Shown in pieces: positions 1-12,343 of a DNA stretch of 64,000 bases. Location: positions 1 through 64,000 of the forward strand of contig JANDJZ010000073.1 in assembly GCA_027943245.1 (NCBI GenBank). The letters are read 5' to 3'. Source of the DNA: Acanthamoeba sp. SK_2022b. Its lineage: Eukaryota > Discosea > Longamoebia > Acanthamoebidae. A model generated the notes under the pieces. It ran no database searches and was not told where the DNA came from. It was given only the letters and a program-made list of their open reading frames with translations. A program made the position numbers and the translations under genes. Every line of letters begins with the position of its first letter. The first letter of the stretch is position 1.

Positions 1-170
1 GCAGACGCACCTCCTGCAGCTTCTGCGTGCTGATCTCGGGTCGATGGGTGAACCGCCGTAGCTCGTACTTGGCCTTGATGTATCGCTCCCGTGTTTCCCT
101 GTTATGGTCGAGACGAGAAACGCTGAGCTTTAGCGCACGCGTGCGCACATGTATGCCGACACACACACAC

Positions 171-242
<72 letters not shown>

Positions 243-1164
243 CACACAACACACGCTAGTCGAAGAGCTTGAAGAGTGTGTGGGAGGAGCGGGCAGGCTT
301 ACCGGTCGGAGGATTCGTTGGGCTTGAGGGCAGGCGACGCGTTGAACTCCCAGATGCTGTTGGCCATGGCGTTGCCGATGGTTTTCATGAGCTGCACGTG
401 ACACGCGTTTCAGGAGAGAGGGTCGTGAGCGAGAATGCCGCGCATCCACGGCCGGCGCGCGGGCGCGCGGTGCATGTGTGCAGAGCGGCGCTTGGCGTGC
501 CATCAACAACTCGGGCTCCCACTTGTCCAGAACGAGCGATTTCACTCGCGAGATGTGCACGCCCAAACCCCGGTGCACGCCCGCGCACTCCTCGCACAGG
601 AGCGCGCCGAGATTGACTGCAGACCACTCGGGATCTGTGTGCGTGCGTGTTGTGAGATAAAGCGGACGGAGAGTTGTGAATAGCAGAGAGTTCGATGTCG
701 CAGTACCCTTTTGGTTGCAATCGGCACAGAAACAGTTGGCTTCGGACAGGGCTCGCAGCTGTTCGTACGGCCGTTGGACTAGTCGTGGCGGGTTGGAGCG
801 CAGGGTGAAAAAGTCGATTCGCGATTTGGTTTGGGTTTGGTGGAGGCGGAGGCGGAGGAGGTCCCGTACAAGTGGTCAGCGAGCTCGCGTGTTGTGGCGT
901 GTTGGCCACCTGCGACTGCTTGAAGCGGTAGCCGCTCGCGTTCAGCAGCACTTCAATCCACTCGCTGACATTGAATGAGAGAGAGAGAGAGAGAGAGAGT
1001 CAAAGGCTCGCGTAAATGCGCATGGCCCACCTCCCCCCCCAATCCCTCCCAATGCTCCAATACCTTCTGTCCTTCTCCGAGGCCGCTTGCAGCAGCAGTG
1101 TCTCCTTGTTCGGCCACACCAAGGTGAACACAAAATTCTTGTGCGGCGGCTCACTCTCGCTGCA

Positions 1165-1231
<67 letters not shown>

Positions 1232-3292
1232 GGACAGGTCAACACCCACTTACACGCAACATCAAGTACGCGCGTGGGATTCGGAGGCGAATCTACCTCA
1301 CGGGCTTGACGGTGGAGAGGAGCATGTCGTGGGTGCTGACGGGGTTGAGCTCCTTCCAGCTTCTGTACGTGTGGAAGCCTCCCTCGGCCACCACGAACCA
1401 TCGCCTGCTCAGCCCACCACATCGCCACACGTATTAACCAGAAGTTAAAAATAAATTACAAACAAATGCATTACTGTTCTTGTTGGTCCATGGCGCGCAC
1501 CTTTTCCAGCGCATGCCTCCACTCCTGCCGCGGATTCTGATGAAGAGGTAGCCCTGCTTCTCGAGCGCCGGCGCCAAAGGCGCCTTCTTGCCCGCCTGAT
1601 CGTATACAATAGCCGTGTGTGGATGTGTGTCTGAGCGATTGACCAATAGGCGGGGGGGGGCAAAAAAAGGAGAAATGCACGAGGCGCGGGCGCGGGCATG
1701 GACGTACGTCCTGCTTGATCGTCTCGGTGAGGTAGAGCCTTCGCTCTTCGTCGAGCGTCGTCATCAGCTCGCGCAGGGACGGCTCCAGATCCGCCAGCAG
1801 GTCCGAGCCCTGGTGGAAGAAGGCCATCGTGGCGTACATGTAGGTGCCCAGCCGCTCCAACACCTGTGTGCGCGCGCGTTTGTCACCAAGATCGCAGAGA
1901 GACAGCGGTGACTACGGCGTCGATGGTGGGCCGCACCTCGAACGACTTCTTGGCGTCGATCTTGGACAGACGATTGGCGTAGTTGATGTTCGTCAGCTCG
2001 TACAGCTTCTTCAGCTCCGCCAGTTCCGTTTCGAGCTGGAGGTCGATATCCGCCACCGCCGATGAGAACACAATCACACACACCTCGTATTACGTGTCGT
2101 GTCGCACCTTCTCGGCCTTCTCGGCCTGGTCTTTCTTCTTTTTGGAGGTACGAATGAGGTCGTATTTGAGCTGCGCGGCCTCGTACTGGTCCCGCGTCTT
2201 GACCAGTCGCTTCTTCATCTCCAGCGCCCCTTTGATGTCCACCTGCAGGAACTGCTCCAGCGGAATGGTGACGATGTTCTCGAGCTGCTCCATCTACGCT
2301 CCCAAAGAAAGAAATAAAGAGATAAAGAAAGAGGTGCCACGGCCGACCGTCAGTGGCGCCTCAAGCGAAGCTGAGCTCATGAAACGAAGGGGAGCCGAGA
2401 ACCAGAGTGCTTCGCATGGTCTCGAGGTCCTTCAAGGCCGACCCGATGTTCTTGAGGTTCTGCGAGAGTATGCCTCCCTCTGCCGAAAAGAAATAACAAT
2501 TAAATATTAAATATTATATAGTATATCTTAATAAATGTTTGAGACTTGGTGCGCACCCTTTTGGTCATTTCTGGCAAAGGCGAACTCGAGCAGCTCGTCC
2601 GCAAACTGCACCGCATCGGAAACTAGGGAGGTGGTGGTGGGTGGTGGGTGGTGCGGTGAGCCATGCGATTGAAGTGAGGAAAAGCCGGCAGGCGCGCACT
2701 CCATCCCGCGCAAGTGGCTTTGCGTTCTCAGGGGAGGGAAGGGCCATACCCGAGCCGCTCACGGCCAGCGAGCGCGAGGTGTCGGCGATCTTCCGCAAGT
2801 ACTTCCAGAGGTGCTCGCTCGACTGAAGGTGTTTTTTTGCCACCGCACGAGGGTCAACCCAATCCTGCGATGCTCAAACGCGCATACGCACGTAGAGGGA
2901 GGGAGAGGCCGCACCTCTTGTAGGTTCTTGACTTTCTCGCGGTACAGCGAAGGGCTCTGCGTGGAGGATTCGAGCAAGGTGAAGGAGCCGCGCTTGTGTC
3001 CCGACACGGGCCCGCCCGTAGGAACCGGCGACGCAGCCCCGCTGATGCCGCTCCCCGAGCCCAGGACGGGCACTGAGATGAACGAGCCCGAGCCTCCGAG
3101 GCTGCCACCAGTGGTCGTTGTTGTGGTCGTGAAGGAAGACGACGGTGGGCTCGACGAGACCACGGAGCTGACCGCAGGGGAGGCGGCGGCAGCTGCGATC
3201 GCGGAGCCCGAGCCGGAAAAGGGGCCCTGGCTCCCGCCCTTGCCCGACGACGGGGGCGACGCGTCGGACGAGGAAGGCGAGGGGTTCTGCAT
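1..3292 (-). CDS. ACAP/centaurin-beta-like Arf GTPase-activating protein (BAR-PH-ArfGAP), 3' end outside window
   Basis: Multi-exon minus-strand gene. It starts with ATG at 3292 ([15 protein letters not shown]) and a low-complexity Ser/Gly/Thr leader. Exons between about 2.9 and 1.7 kb encode helical segments ([74 protein letters not shown]) typical of an ACAP/ASAP BAR domain. Exons between about 1.6 and 1.0 kb form a PH domain ([31 protein letters not shown]). The ArfGAP zinc finger follows at about 0.76-0.5 kb: CADC, then [20 protein letters not shown] with the conserved Arg after [18 protein letters not shown] at about 25-110 is the typical ArfGAP C-terminal helix, and its exon ends at a GTGCGT donor at the window edge. 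The family activates GTP hydrolysis on Arf GTPases at endosomal and plasma membranes. Ankyrin repeats, if present, lie outside the window. Introns carry CA and GA arrays. Confidence 0.88.
159..254. repeat. CA microsatellite in ArfGAP intron
   Basis: Nearly pure CA dinucleotides (GT on the coding strand) within the intron after [10 protein letters not shown]. Confidence 0.97.
977..999. repeat. GA microsatellite in ArfGAP intron
   Basis: Uninterrupted GA repeat directly beside the PH-domain exon. Confidence 0.95.
1168..1231. repeat. CA microsatellite in ArfGAP intron
   Basis: Pure CA array splitting two PH-domain exons. Confidence 0.97.
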
Positions 3293-3888
3293 GATACGCT
3301 ATGTGCAAGCTGAAGAGTAGGGAACACTGCAGAGTACACCTGCGCCCGACGTAGACAAGCGGCAATACAAGGGGGAAAGAGGGTCACGACACGTTCTAAG
3401 GGCACGCGCCCAGCCCGGGGCAAACGCGAATTGAATTGAAAGATAAAGAGCCAAGTGGAAAGAAATGAATGATAATGCCACAGAATTCCGTTTGCAAAAT
3501 CCGTTTGAGGGGGCTTTACCTTTTCCGATCGGCGGAAGATGGCACACAAGTTGATGTTTTACAACGTGGTTTGCTCTCTTCCTTCCTCTTTGCCGTTTGA
3601 TGATCTCACAGCTGTGCTCTCCTTCCTCTCTGCGATCCCAGGATTTCCTGATTCGTCTCTGCTACCAACCGCCACAACCAGGACCGTGTATTCCTCAAAT
3701 TCCCATCATCATCTTATTATGTGCCTTTTCGGCGATGACCGAAAGAGGCAAAGGTGGACCATGGACCATTCTTCACAGCACACGTGTCCACACACAAACG
3801 CGCTCGTGGGGGAAGAAGCTGAGGGTCTTGGAAGATAAAAGTTGTTTAGAAGATCTCGCTCGTGACGCAAGGGCAAAAGCTCTATCGT
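3293..3888. other. Intergenic: ArfGAP 5' region to tRNA-iMet
   Basis: No convincing gene. The open frames here start from non-homologous low-complexity sequence and have no recognisable domain. The left part should contain the ArfGAP promoter and 5' UTR. The right part is the 3' flank of the minus-strand tRNA. Confidence 0.5.
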
Positions 3889-3959
3889 TAGCAGAGGATG
3901 GTTTCGATCCATCGACCTGTGGGTTATGGGCCCACCACGCTTCCACTGCGCCACTCGCT
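3889..3959 (-). tRNA. Initiator tRNA-Met (CAT), copy 1, one base missing in the acceptor stem
   Basis: On the minus strand the body reads as eukaryotic initiator tRNA: D-arm GTGGCGCAGTGGAAGCG, anticodon loop CCCATAA inside GGGCCCATAACCC, and T-loop ATCGAAACC with the initiator-type A. It matches the second copy at 46899 throughout, except that the 5' acceptor strand is AGC-GAG where the 3' strand CTCTGCT requires AGCAGAG. A one-nucleotide deletion therefore leaves a bulge. A TTTT tract lies about 13 nt downstream. It lacks the elongator features. It may be a pseudogene, a sequencing slip or a functional variant. Confidence 0.85.
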
Positions 3960-4060
3960 TGTTAAACACTTTGAACCCTACCGCATGCTGCCGAGCAATG
4001 CTTAAATCTTCCCTGTGTACCATGGCCGGTTATAGTGCGGGAGTCGTGGCTTTCAGGAGG

Positions 4061-4081
4061 GCTACCAGCAGAGGGACACCA
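4061..4081 (+). promoter_or_regulatory. Conserved 5S upstream element, locus 1 (-42 to -22)
   Basis: A 21-bp block whose core is GAGGGACACCA. It is present with one mismatch at exactly the same distance (-42 to -22) from the 5S gene at 46784, and its GAGGGACA core recurs at the same place before the LINE-split 5S gene (37371-37391). Conservation in otherwise diverged flanks suggests a Pol III upstream promoter element. The function is inferred. Confidence 0.6.
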
Positions 4082-4102
4082 TAGGTGATGGTCATTGCTG
4101 TT

Positions 4103-4221
4103 GGATACGGCCATACTGCGCAGAAAGCACCGCTTCCCATCCGAACAGCGAAGTTAAGCTGCGCCAGGCGGTGTTAGTACTGGGGTGGGCGACCACCCGG
4201 GAATCCACCGTGTCGTATCCT
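4103..4221 (+). rRNA. 5S ribosomal RNA, intact copy 1
   Basis: A 119-nt gene starting GGATACGGCCATACTGCG and ending GTGTCGTATCCT, with self-complementary termini (helix I). The internal control region GCTGCGCCAGGCGG and the helix IV/V segment TACTGGGGTGGGCGACC are present. It is followed by TTCTTTT, a Pol III terminator. It is identical or nearly identical to the copy at 46666-46784. It is divergent from tRNA-iMet copy 1, with 143 bp between them. Confidence 0.97.
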
Positions 4222-4711
4222 TCTTTTGCTGCTTCCCTCCTGTTCGTAGCCACTATGTTTTGCTCTTATGTCATTCCCTATCTCTTTTCTGCATTTTGAC
4301 GTCTCAGGTGCAACTACAAAGCAGCAACATCAGTATGCAATTTGTATCCAATAACATTATCATTTTGGAAATTATCTGAAATGTGCATGAAGCACAAGCA
4401 GTGTTATAAATGGCTGTTGAGGCTTTTATTGCTGGCCACGCTGCTTGGTTAACAGATGGTTGAGACTGGTTCGCACACCGTCCATTCTCCTTGATCGCTT
4501 ACTCCATTGGGAGAGAATATCTCCTTTCATACTCCCCCACCCAACTTCTTTTGATCCAACAAAGACCTACCTCTCCCTCTCCTTGACACTATGACCTTCA
4601 CCTCCAGGGCAACACACAGGCGGTGAGGTGGGCATACAATCAACCTCTCGACGGCTGCGTGGAGCAGCGGGCCATGTTAAAGAGATCATTACACTTTATG
4701 AGACAAGGCGA
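4222..4711. other. Intergenic between 5S and the Roco gene 3' end
   Basis: About 490 nt of moderate AT content. I see no ORF with recognisable sequence and no RNA gene. It should hold the 3' UTR and polyadenylation region of the minus-strand kinase gene. Confidence 0.5.
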
Positions 4712-7700
4712 TCAGGGAGAGGGAGGGCGTTGACGCCTCTCGCTCTCGCTTGGCACTGTCGGCGTGGAGGACAACGCGGAAGACGATGATGTACGCCCGC
4801 CCGCGGGTACAGCCGCAGCGATTGTTTCCTCGTGGTGGCGCAGCGTGGCCTCAAGGCGCTTGTAGATGTCCTCGAACGCCGGCCGCTCGCTCAGCACCAC
4901 CGCCCAGCACTCGTGCATCAGCGCCTGCAGCTCGGAGGGCCACTCCTCTCGGATCTCCAGCCGTTCGCCCATCAATATCGCCTAGCGTAGTCCTCCTCGC
5001 GTTAGTGCACAAAACACATCACACAATCGCGCTCGTCTGGCAGGCCATGCACGCACCATTCCGGCGTCGATGGATTCCATGTTCGCAAAGGGCTCCTCGC
5101 CATCCATGAGCATCTCCTGCGCAAAAAGAAACGAATAAATAAATAAAAGGTCATAAAATAATAAAATAATAAAAAAATATGAAAGCCAACCGCATCGAGC
5201 ATTACGTGAGGCGTGGGCTTACCCAGATGACGACTCCAAAGGCCCAGACGTCGCTGGCCTTGGAGAAGAGCTTGGTCTTGGGGTGGATCGATTCGGGGGC
5301 CATCCACTTGAGCGGCCCGAAGCCGGTCGACGACTCGTAGGTGCCCTTGGACTTGCGCGACAGCCCAAAGTCGGTCACCTTGACCTCGTAGTTGCCGTTG
5401 GCCAGCGTCACCAACAGATTCCGCGCGGCGAGGTCGCGGTGGACGACGTTCTCCTGGTGCAGGTGGCACAGCGCGGCCGCGGTGCCCATCAGGAGCTGAA
5501 TCTTGACCGAGAGCGACAGCGGCTCCCTGCGCAGCAGCGAGCAGAGGTCGCCCAGTGGCACGTATTCGACCACCAGGCTCAAGTTGTCCTGCCGATCGGC
5601 GCGCGCGTAAATTAATATTATTATGTTTTTGGAGAATGTGAGTTATGCTGCCTGTCATCGATGGTGATGAGGGCGCGAGCGCATACCGGGTGAAGGCACA
5701 CGCCCATGAGCTGCACGATGTTCTTGTGGGGCCTGAGGCGCAGCATGATGTTGGCCTGATAGAGAATGAGTGGCCAGGGCGTGAGTTTGTCGACATCGCG
5801 AAGGACATGCACACACATGCGATCGGCAGGGGGCATACCTCGCCCTTGAATTCCTTGAGCTGTTTGGGCGAGAGCCGTTGGTCGGAGAAGAGCTTCTTGA
5901 CCACCACTTCGCTGTTGCGCCACTTGGCCTGGCAAGGCAAGCACACGCTGTGAAGCCACGCACGCAACAAGGGCAAGTGGGCACCGTTGTATACGTACGA
6001 GCCACACAACGCCAAAGGCGCCCTGGCCGATCTCTCGAATGAACTCCAGCTCCGATGGCTCGATCTCCCACCGCTCTTTGGTCGTTCTCTGTGCGCGCGT
6101 GTGTCGACAGAAAATGGTTGGCAGAAGGCGCGGCCCGACAGCGGAAAGCAGTCGACCGGTCGAGGGAGAAAGAGAGGAGTTGGGGGGGGGGCAACCCACC
6201 GTTTGGAACTGCATGCCGCTGTCGACGATGTCAAAGCTGTCGAAGCTGAGAGTCTTGGCTGGCTCGCTCATGCTGCCCTTGGCTTCGCTCAACAACGTCT
6301 GCGCTCACAGCAAATGCAGGTCAGGAACCGACTCGGCAACAGCGTTGGGTGACACTGTGGGAGAGACTCCCGACGAACCCGCGGCGAGGTCTGGCGCTGC
6401 GTCGGGGTCGTCACTGCCATGCTGGCCGAGGCGCGAGGCGTCACCGTGCCGTGGGCTCTCGGCTGCACGATACCCCCCCACGCGCGGCCAAGTCACAACG
6501 GCTGTTGGCGGGACAGGTCCAACGCCTATTGTGTGTGTTGTGTGTGAGGGGGGGGGGCACCGTGGATGGAATCGGCAGGCGGACCGACGCGCGCTTGAGC
6601 TCGCTCCGAGCCTCGGGCGCGGCGGGCTTGTTGCCGCTGGCGCCGTCCCTCTCGTCGCTGCTCACCCTCTGGATGAGGCTGTAGGCGCCCGGCGAGGCCA
6701 GCGGCGATGAGCTCGAGGAGAAAGGCGGCGACGAGCAGCCGGCCAGCTGAAGGCTCGGGATCGAAGGCGAGGAGGCGAACGGGGAGGGGAAAGACGCCGC
6801 GGGCGAGCAGGAGGGGACAGCCGACATGGCGGACGAAGCGGAGGGCGAGGGCGCGGGGCTGATCGCACAGTAGTGGAGCGAGGGCAGCTGCGGCACGACC
6901 ACGTTCGCGAACTGCACGGTCGGCCCGCTGCTGCCGCTGCCGCTGCCGGCGGCCTCGGGCGTCGACGTCGACGGGTCGAAGCGCGGGGACGCGTAGGGCG
7001 ACGAGTCGGGCGAGAACGACGGCGACGTGGGCGGGGAGGAGGCGGGCGACATGCGCGGCGAGGTCGAGGTGAGGGGCGACGCCAGCGGCGACGGGAAGGG
7101 CGACAGCGCGAACGAGTACTGCGCGAGCGAGGGCGAGGACGCGGCCGCGCGCGACTTGGGGATGGTGCCCGTGGGCGTGGTCGGCAGGGACATCGACGAG
7201 AACAGGCCCTGGGCGGTCTTGGGATAGAGCGACGGGGACGGGGACGGCGACGACGAGGACGACGACGAGGACGGCGTCACGGGCGTCGGCGATGACGCCA
7301 TGCTCGCCACGTAGCTGAGCCTGGCCGTCGACGGCGTCGAGTGGGAGAGCGGCGTCGAGTCCGATATGGCCATCCGCACGCCCCTCCTGCTGCGCCGGTC
7401 CTTCTTGCCGCCGCCGCCGCCGCTGCTGGTCGAGTGCTTGCTCAGCGGGTGTTGCTGTTGCTGCTGAGGATCGCTGGCGTCTTCGCTCTCGCGTCCAGTC
7501 GAGATGAGGTTGTGGATGCGGCGCTCGAGCGACTTGCGCGCGTTTTTAATTCCGAAGCGCTTGCCGCGCGCGGTGGGCGGCGACGGATGGGGCTGGGTCG
7601 AGAAGCGGTCGATGGCGTTGGTGGGGTCGCCGAGCAGTTGCACGGGCATGATCGGCGACGAGTGGGAGCGTCGCCGACCGACGCTGCCCGATGGCGCGTA

Positions 7701-8262
7701 CTCGTCGTCGTCGTTGTTGTTCCTTCGCTTCGTGAAATGCTCGCCGCTTTCGCTTTCCCCCTTTCGTATTCGTTCTTTGTGCTTTGCCTTTTTCTCGGTC
7801 GTTCGATCGTGAGGTCCCGCCCCGGCAGCGCCCTCGTCGCTGGCGTGCTCCTGCGCAGGCACGCCCGCCTCGAGCTCAGCCGCCACCTTAAAGCTACAGT
7901 TGTTGTGGCCTTTCTTGTCGACCCGCTTGAGGTCCTCGAGTCGTATGCGCTCGGGAGTCGAACGCGACGGGCTGCGCGGGGTCGAGCACGGCTCGCCCGC
8001 CGTCGCCGGCGACGGAGGCGGAGACGAGGGAATGGCCAGCGAGAACGGCGAGTGCTTCTTGACCACCTCGATCGCCGCCAGCAGCGACTTGCGCGGGCCG
8101 GTCGGTATCCCCATATCCTGGCCGCGTTCGGAAGCGAAGGAAGGAGGTCAGCCCACGTTCTCCTGACGGCGCACGGCGACCTTTCAGGTGGCGTACCTTG
8201 AGGTCGTCCTCGTTGAGCAGAATGAAGGACTTGAACGTGACCTCCTGCACGACGATAGAATT

Positions 8263-8331
<69 letters not shown>

Positions 8332-10278
8332 ATTTGCGTACGTGCTCGAGCAGCACCGGGACGTATTTTTCCAGTTGTAGAATCTCGAGCACGCGCTTGA
8401 CCGTTGTCGCCTTCTTCAAGCTGACGATCGTCCCGCCTCTGCAGTGTATGCGAGCGCGACACTTGAGCATGAGCCAATGTTGATGTGCGCGACGCTGGGC
8501 TTGTCGCTCCATCTACGAGAAGAGGGAAGTACCGTCCGACATCGCTGGCGTGTTCGGCCTCCTCCATCCACCAGCACTTGACCACCAAGGTGTCCAGGTT
8601 CCTCATTGGCTGAGCCATATCCGCCTGGAGCGTCTGGCCGACCTCCGCCGCCACGTGCTGCCCGCCGTCGACACCCTGCCCGCCGTCGTGCCGAATGCTG
8701 TCGACATTCTTTCCGGCGCCACTTGCCTCGCCCGTCGACGGAGAGGCGTCGACGAGCCGCAGGACGCCGTAGTGATGTAACACGCGTGCGAGCGGGAAGT
8801 GCGCATGCACGGGGAACGTGGCCGCCGCGCTCCATATCTTCTGGCTGAGGGTGGCGAAGGGCACCTCGCCCCGGCACGACAGGTAGGTGTGCCGCGCCGA
8901 CGTGATGGCGCCGATGGCCTCGAGCACCCACTTGGGCGAGACGATGATGAAGTCGTTGAGCAGCCGGGTCTCCTCCTCGCCTGATATCAGGCGCGGCGCT
9001 CGGAGACGCGCAGGCGTGGCTCCCTCTCGAGACGACGCCGACGGCTCGTCGGTGGTGTACGACATCGACGACGACGACGACGATGACGACGACGAATCTA
9101 TGTTGGCCGGGATCGGGCGTCGCTTCGAGCGGCTGCCACCGTTGCCGCGGTGGTTGCCCACGTAGATGATCGAGCCCATCTCCTTCAGCCACTGCACGGC
9201 GACCTCCAGCGAGGTGTCGGTGGCGACGCCACACTGCCTCGCCAGCCCCTTGAACTCCTGCGCGCGGGCATTGCGAGCGTTAGACTGGGAGGCGTGTGTG
9301 CTTGTGTAGGTGTGTGCGTGTGTGCGTGTGCGGTGAGAGATGGATACATCGAGATTCAAGAAGGGCTTGAATCGGGACTGCTTCTCGATTTTCTGCTGAA
9401 GGCGCACATGTGAAGACGGGATGGAGTCGGGGACGAAGGGCAGAGCAAACGCCAGCTCCAACAGCTTGTCGCGCAGCTGAGCAATCGATTTGCCTGTGTC
9501 GACAACGCCAACCAGAGATCAGACACGACCACGACCACGGCCACGACCACGGCCACGGCCACGACCACGGCCACGGCCACGACCACGACCACGGCCACGG
9601 CCACGACCACGACCACGACACCTTTGCTGTTGGTGATGAGGTGGGTGACGATGTGAGGAAAGCGGGACTTGAACTTGGGCACCAGCTTGTGCGCTGCTTC
9701 TGCGGCTGCGTGCGATGCCTGCGATGTGCCCCGGTACCCGGAGCCAGCCGGGGCGTCGCCCCATCGGCCCACGATCATCACCGGAGTTCCCTGCGCACGC
9801 CGAGGAGCTCCATCAGCTCGCTGGCTCGGCTCTGAGGGCGTGCACGTTTGTGTGCGGGCTTACCTCGGCCTTGCTCTCGTGAATCGACTGTAGCCAATAC
9901 TCGAGCTGTGAGGCCTGATGGACAGGATTATTGGATTGGATTCGTCGGTCATGCCATCATAGGAGTTGGTGTGAATTCGTCGATCAAGAGAGAGGGGCGT
10001 ACCCGTGACGGGAGAGAAAGGTCAAAGACAACGACGATGATGCTCCTCTTGGCCAAGAAACACTTGTGCGCAGGATAGTACGTGTCCTGGACCGTGCACG
10101 ACCGACACAACAATCACCCGAGTAAGATGTCTCCACTTTACCCTTTCTCTGGTTTTTCGGAGCCACACGCGGCAGATGTGCGTACGTAGTCGACAAAATC
10201 CCAAACACGAAAGCGAACCGCTGCCGATTCGCTCTTTGCCTTCTTCACCTCCCAATCCTAGCGCGCGCACACACGTAT

Positions 10279-10349
<71 letters not shown>

Positions 10350-10394
10350 GCGCGCGCGCACACGCACGCACACACACGCACGCACGCACACACA

Positions 10395-10434
<40 letters not shown>

Positions 10435-12273
10435 TGCCATCAGCCAACGCTGACGGTAGCAAGAGAAAGCTTGGCCGCGGGGCCCAATACCTGAATATCG
10501 AGAAAGGGGGAGAGAGACTGCAGAGCCTCGACCGGATCCTTGCCCAGCGACCGATGTCGCATGACCCGTTGTTGCTTGTTGACGTCCATCAGGTGGTGGA
10601 TCAGCGTCGTTTTGCCAGAACCTACAGCAGAGAGAACGATCAGATAACGCGTGCCGCGTGTGTGCGTGTGGTAGTGGGCTTGTACGTTCGTTGCCCAGCA
10701 CGATCAGGTTGAGCGCCGACACGGCCTGGGTGCTGAAGTCGGCCAGTGCGCTCTGCTCCCGCAGGTACCGAAGCAGGCTCGACCCGCTCGAATCGAGAGC
10801 GTTCGACGGCACGGCGCTCTCCTGATGGGTCAACGACAAGCGCGGGTGTGAGCCTGCGTTCGCGTTTGCGCAGCACGGCGACACCATGAGATAGAGCATA
10901 GCTATGGTGCACCTGCGTGAACGGGTTCCCCGTGACGAGCAGGGAGCGCAGCGCGGTCATGCTCAGGAGCTCCTGTCGCGGCAGCGAAGCGATTTGGTTG
11001 TTCGACACATCCTGCAGCCCGCACCCCCGCGTTAGCATTGATCGCGCGCATCCAGCAAAGCCCGCCGGCCCAATCGAGAAGACTTGATCAGATGAAGTTT
11101 TTCTTGAGCGAGTCATTTTTCGCTGATTTTATATCTCCCATTTCTTACGGTAGTCATCACTTTGCCTCCTCGACCACAGCAGCAGCGACGGGCGCGAGCC
11201 AGGCAAGCGAGGCGCACGGGCTAGAGCGAGAGGCGAGGGAGAGGGTACCAGCAACTTGAGCGCGGGCAGGTTGATCACGCACGCCGGTATTTCGGTGAGG
11301 AGATTGTTGGCCAGCTGGAGGTGCACCAGCGAAAGGCAGTCGGCCAGCGAAGGCGGCAGAGATTGCAGCCGGTTGCCCGAGAGGTTGAGCACGCACAGCC
11401 GTTGGAGCTGGCCGATCTGCAGCGGCACCGCTTCGAGCGCATTATTGGAGTAGTCCAGCTCCTGCGATACAATTTAATTGTTAATATAAATGAAATTAAA
11501 GAAGAAGTATTAAAATGAATAATATACCTCAAGCCAGGAGCATTTGGCCAGCAGGGAGAAGTGAGCTTCGGAGAGGCCTCGCCTTGATATCCGAAGCTTG
11601 CACGCTGACCCGCTCAAAACCTGCGCGCGTAACAACAATAGATGCGCCGGCCAAGATATGAATAGTCATCGCACCGCTGTAGTTGAGGAGCAAAGGACTC
11701 ACCTTCTGAAAGCTGCGGTTGGACTTGAGCACTTTCTGGATCCGCTTGCGAAGGGCCAAAGTGGTGGTGGGACCGACCGCGTCGTCCCTCTCGCTCTCTT
11801 CATCTTCTTTCTCTCGCACCAGCAGCGTGGTCAGGGTCACGTTGGATCGCTCAATGCTTGACAGCAAGCCGCTCAGTGCCTGGCGCGCGTGTTGCAGGTG
11901 ATGAAAACCGAAGGAAAAGATGAAAACACGAAGAAAAAGCAGCAGAGAAAAGTGAAATGATGAGAATGGGTAGGCCTGCCTCCGACGTCAGGTTGTTGAA
12001 CCGCAGGTCGAGGGTGGTGAGCGTGGTGTTGTGGCTCAGCATGGCGCTGATGTGCTCCAGGCCCTTTTCGCCGATCTGATTCTTCGATAAACAGAGCTGC
12101 TTAATTCGAATGTTGTTCATCAGCACCTGGCACAGCTCTTCGATCGCCCAGTGATCAAGGTGCCTGACCCCCCCCAGGACACGATTTACATTCAGTCTAA
12201 TGAACGCACGAACGCACGCATGCGTGACACACACACACACACACAACGCCTAGTACGTTCTCTTCCGATGCAC

Positions 12274-12343
<70 letters not shown>

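Noticed and set aside
27..1437. Open frames made mainly of Thr-His or Val-Cys runs
   Set aside because: They are translations of the CA/GT microsatellites in introns and have no start context or homology.
3539..3965. Plus-strand frames near the ArfGAP start
   Set aside because: Low-complexity, no domain, and one runs through the tRNA gene.
6873..8201. Long plus-strand frames rich in Arg/Gly/Ala opposite the Roco linker
   Set aside because: They are shadows of the Ser/Pro-rich minus-strand coding exon; GC-rich codons leave the other strand open.
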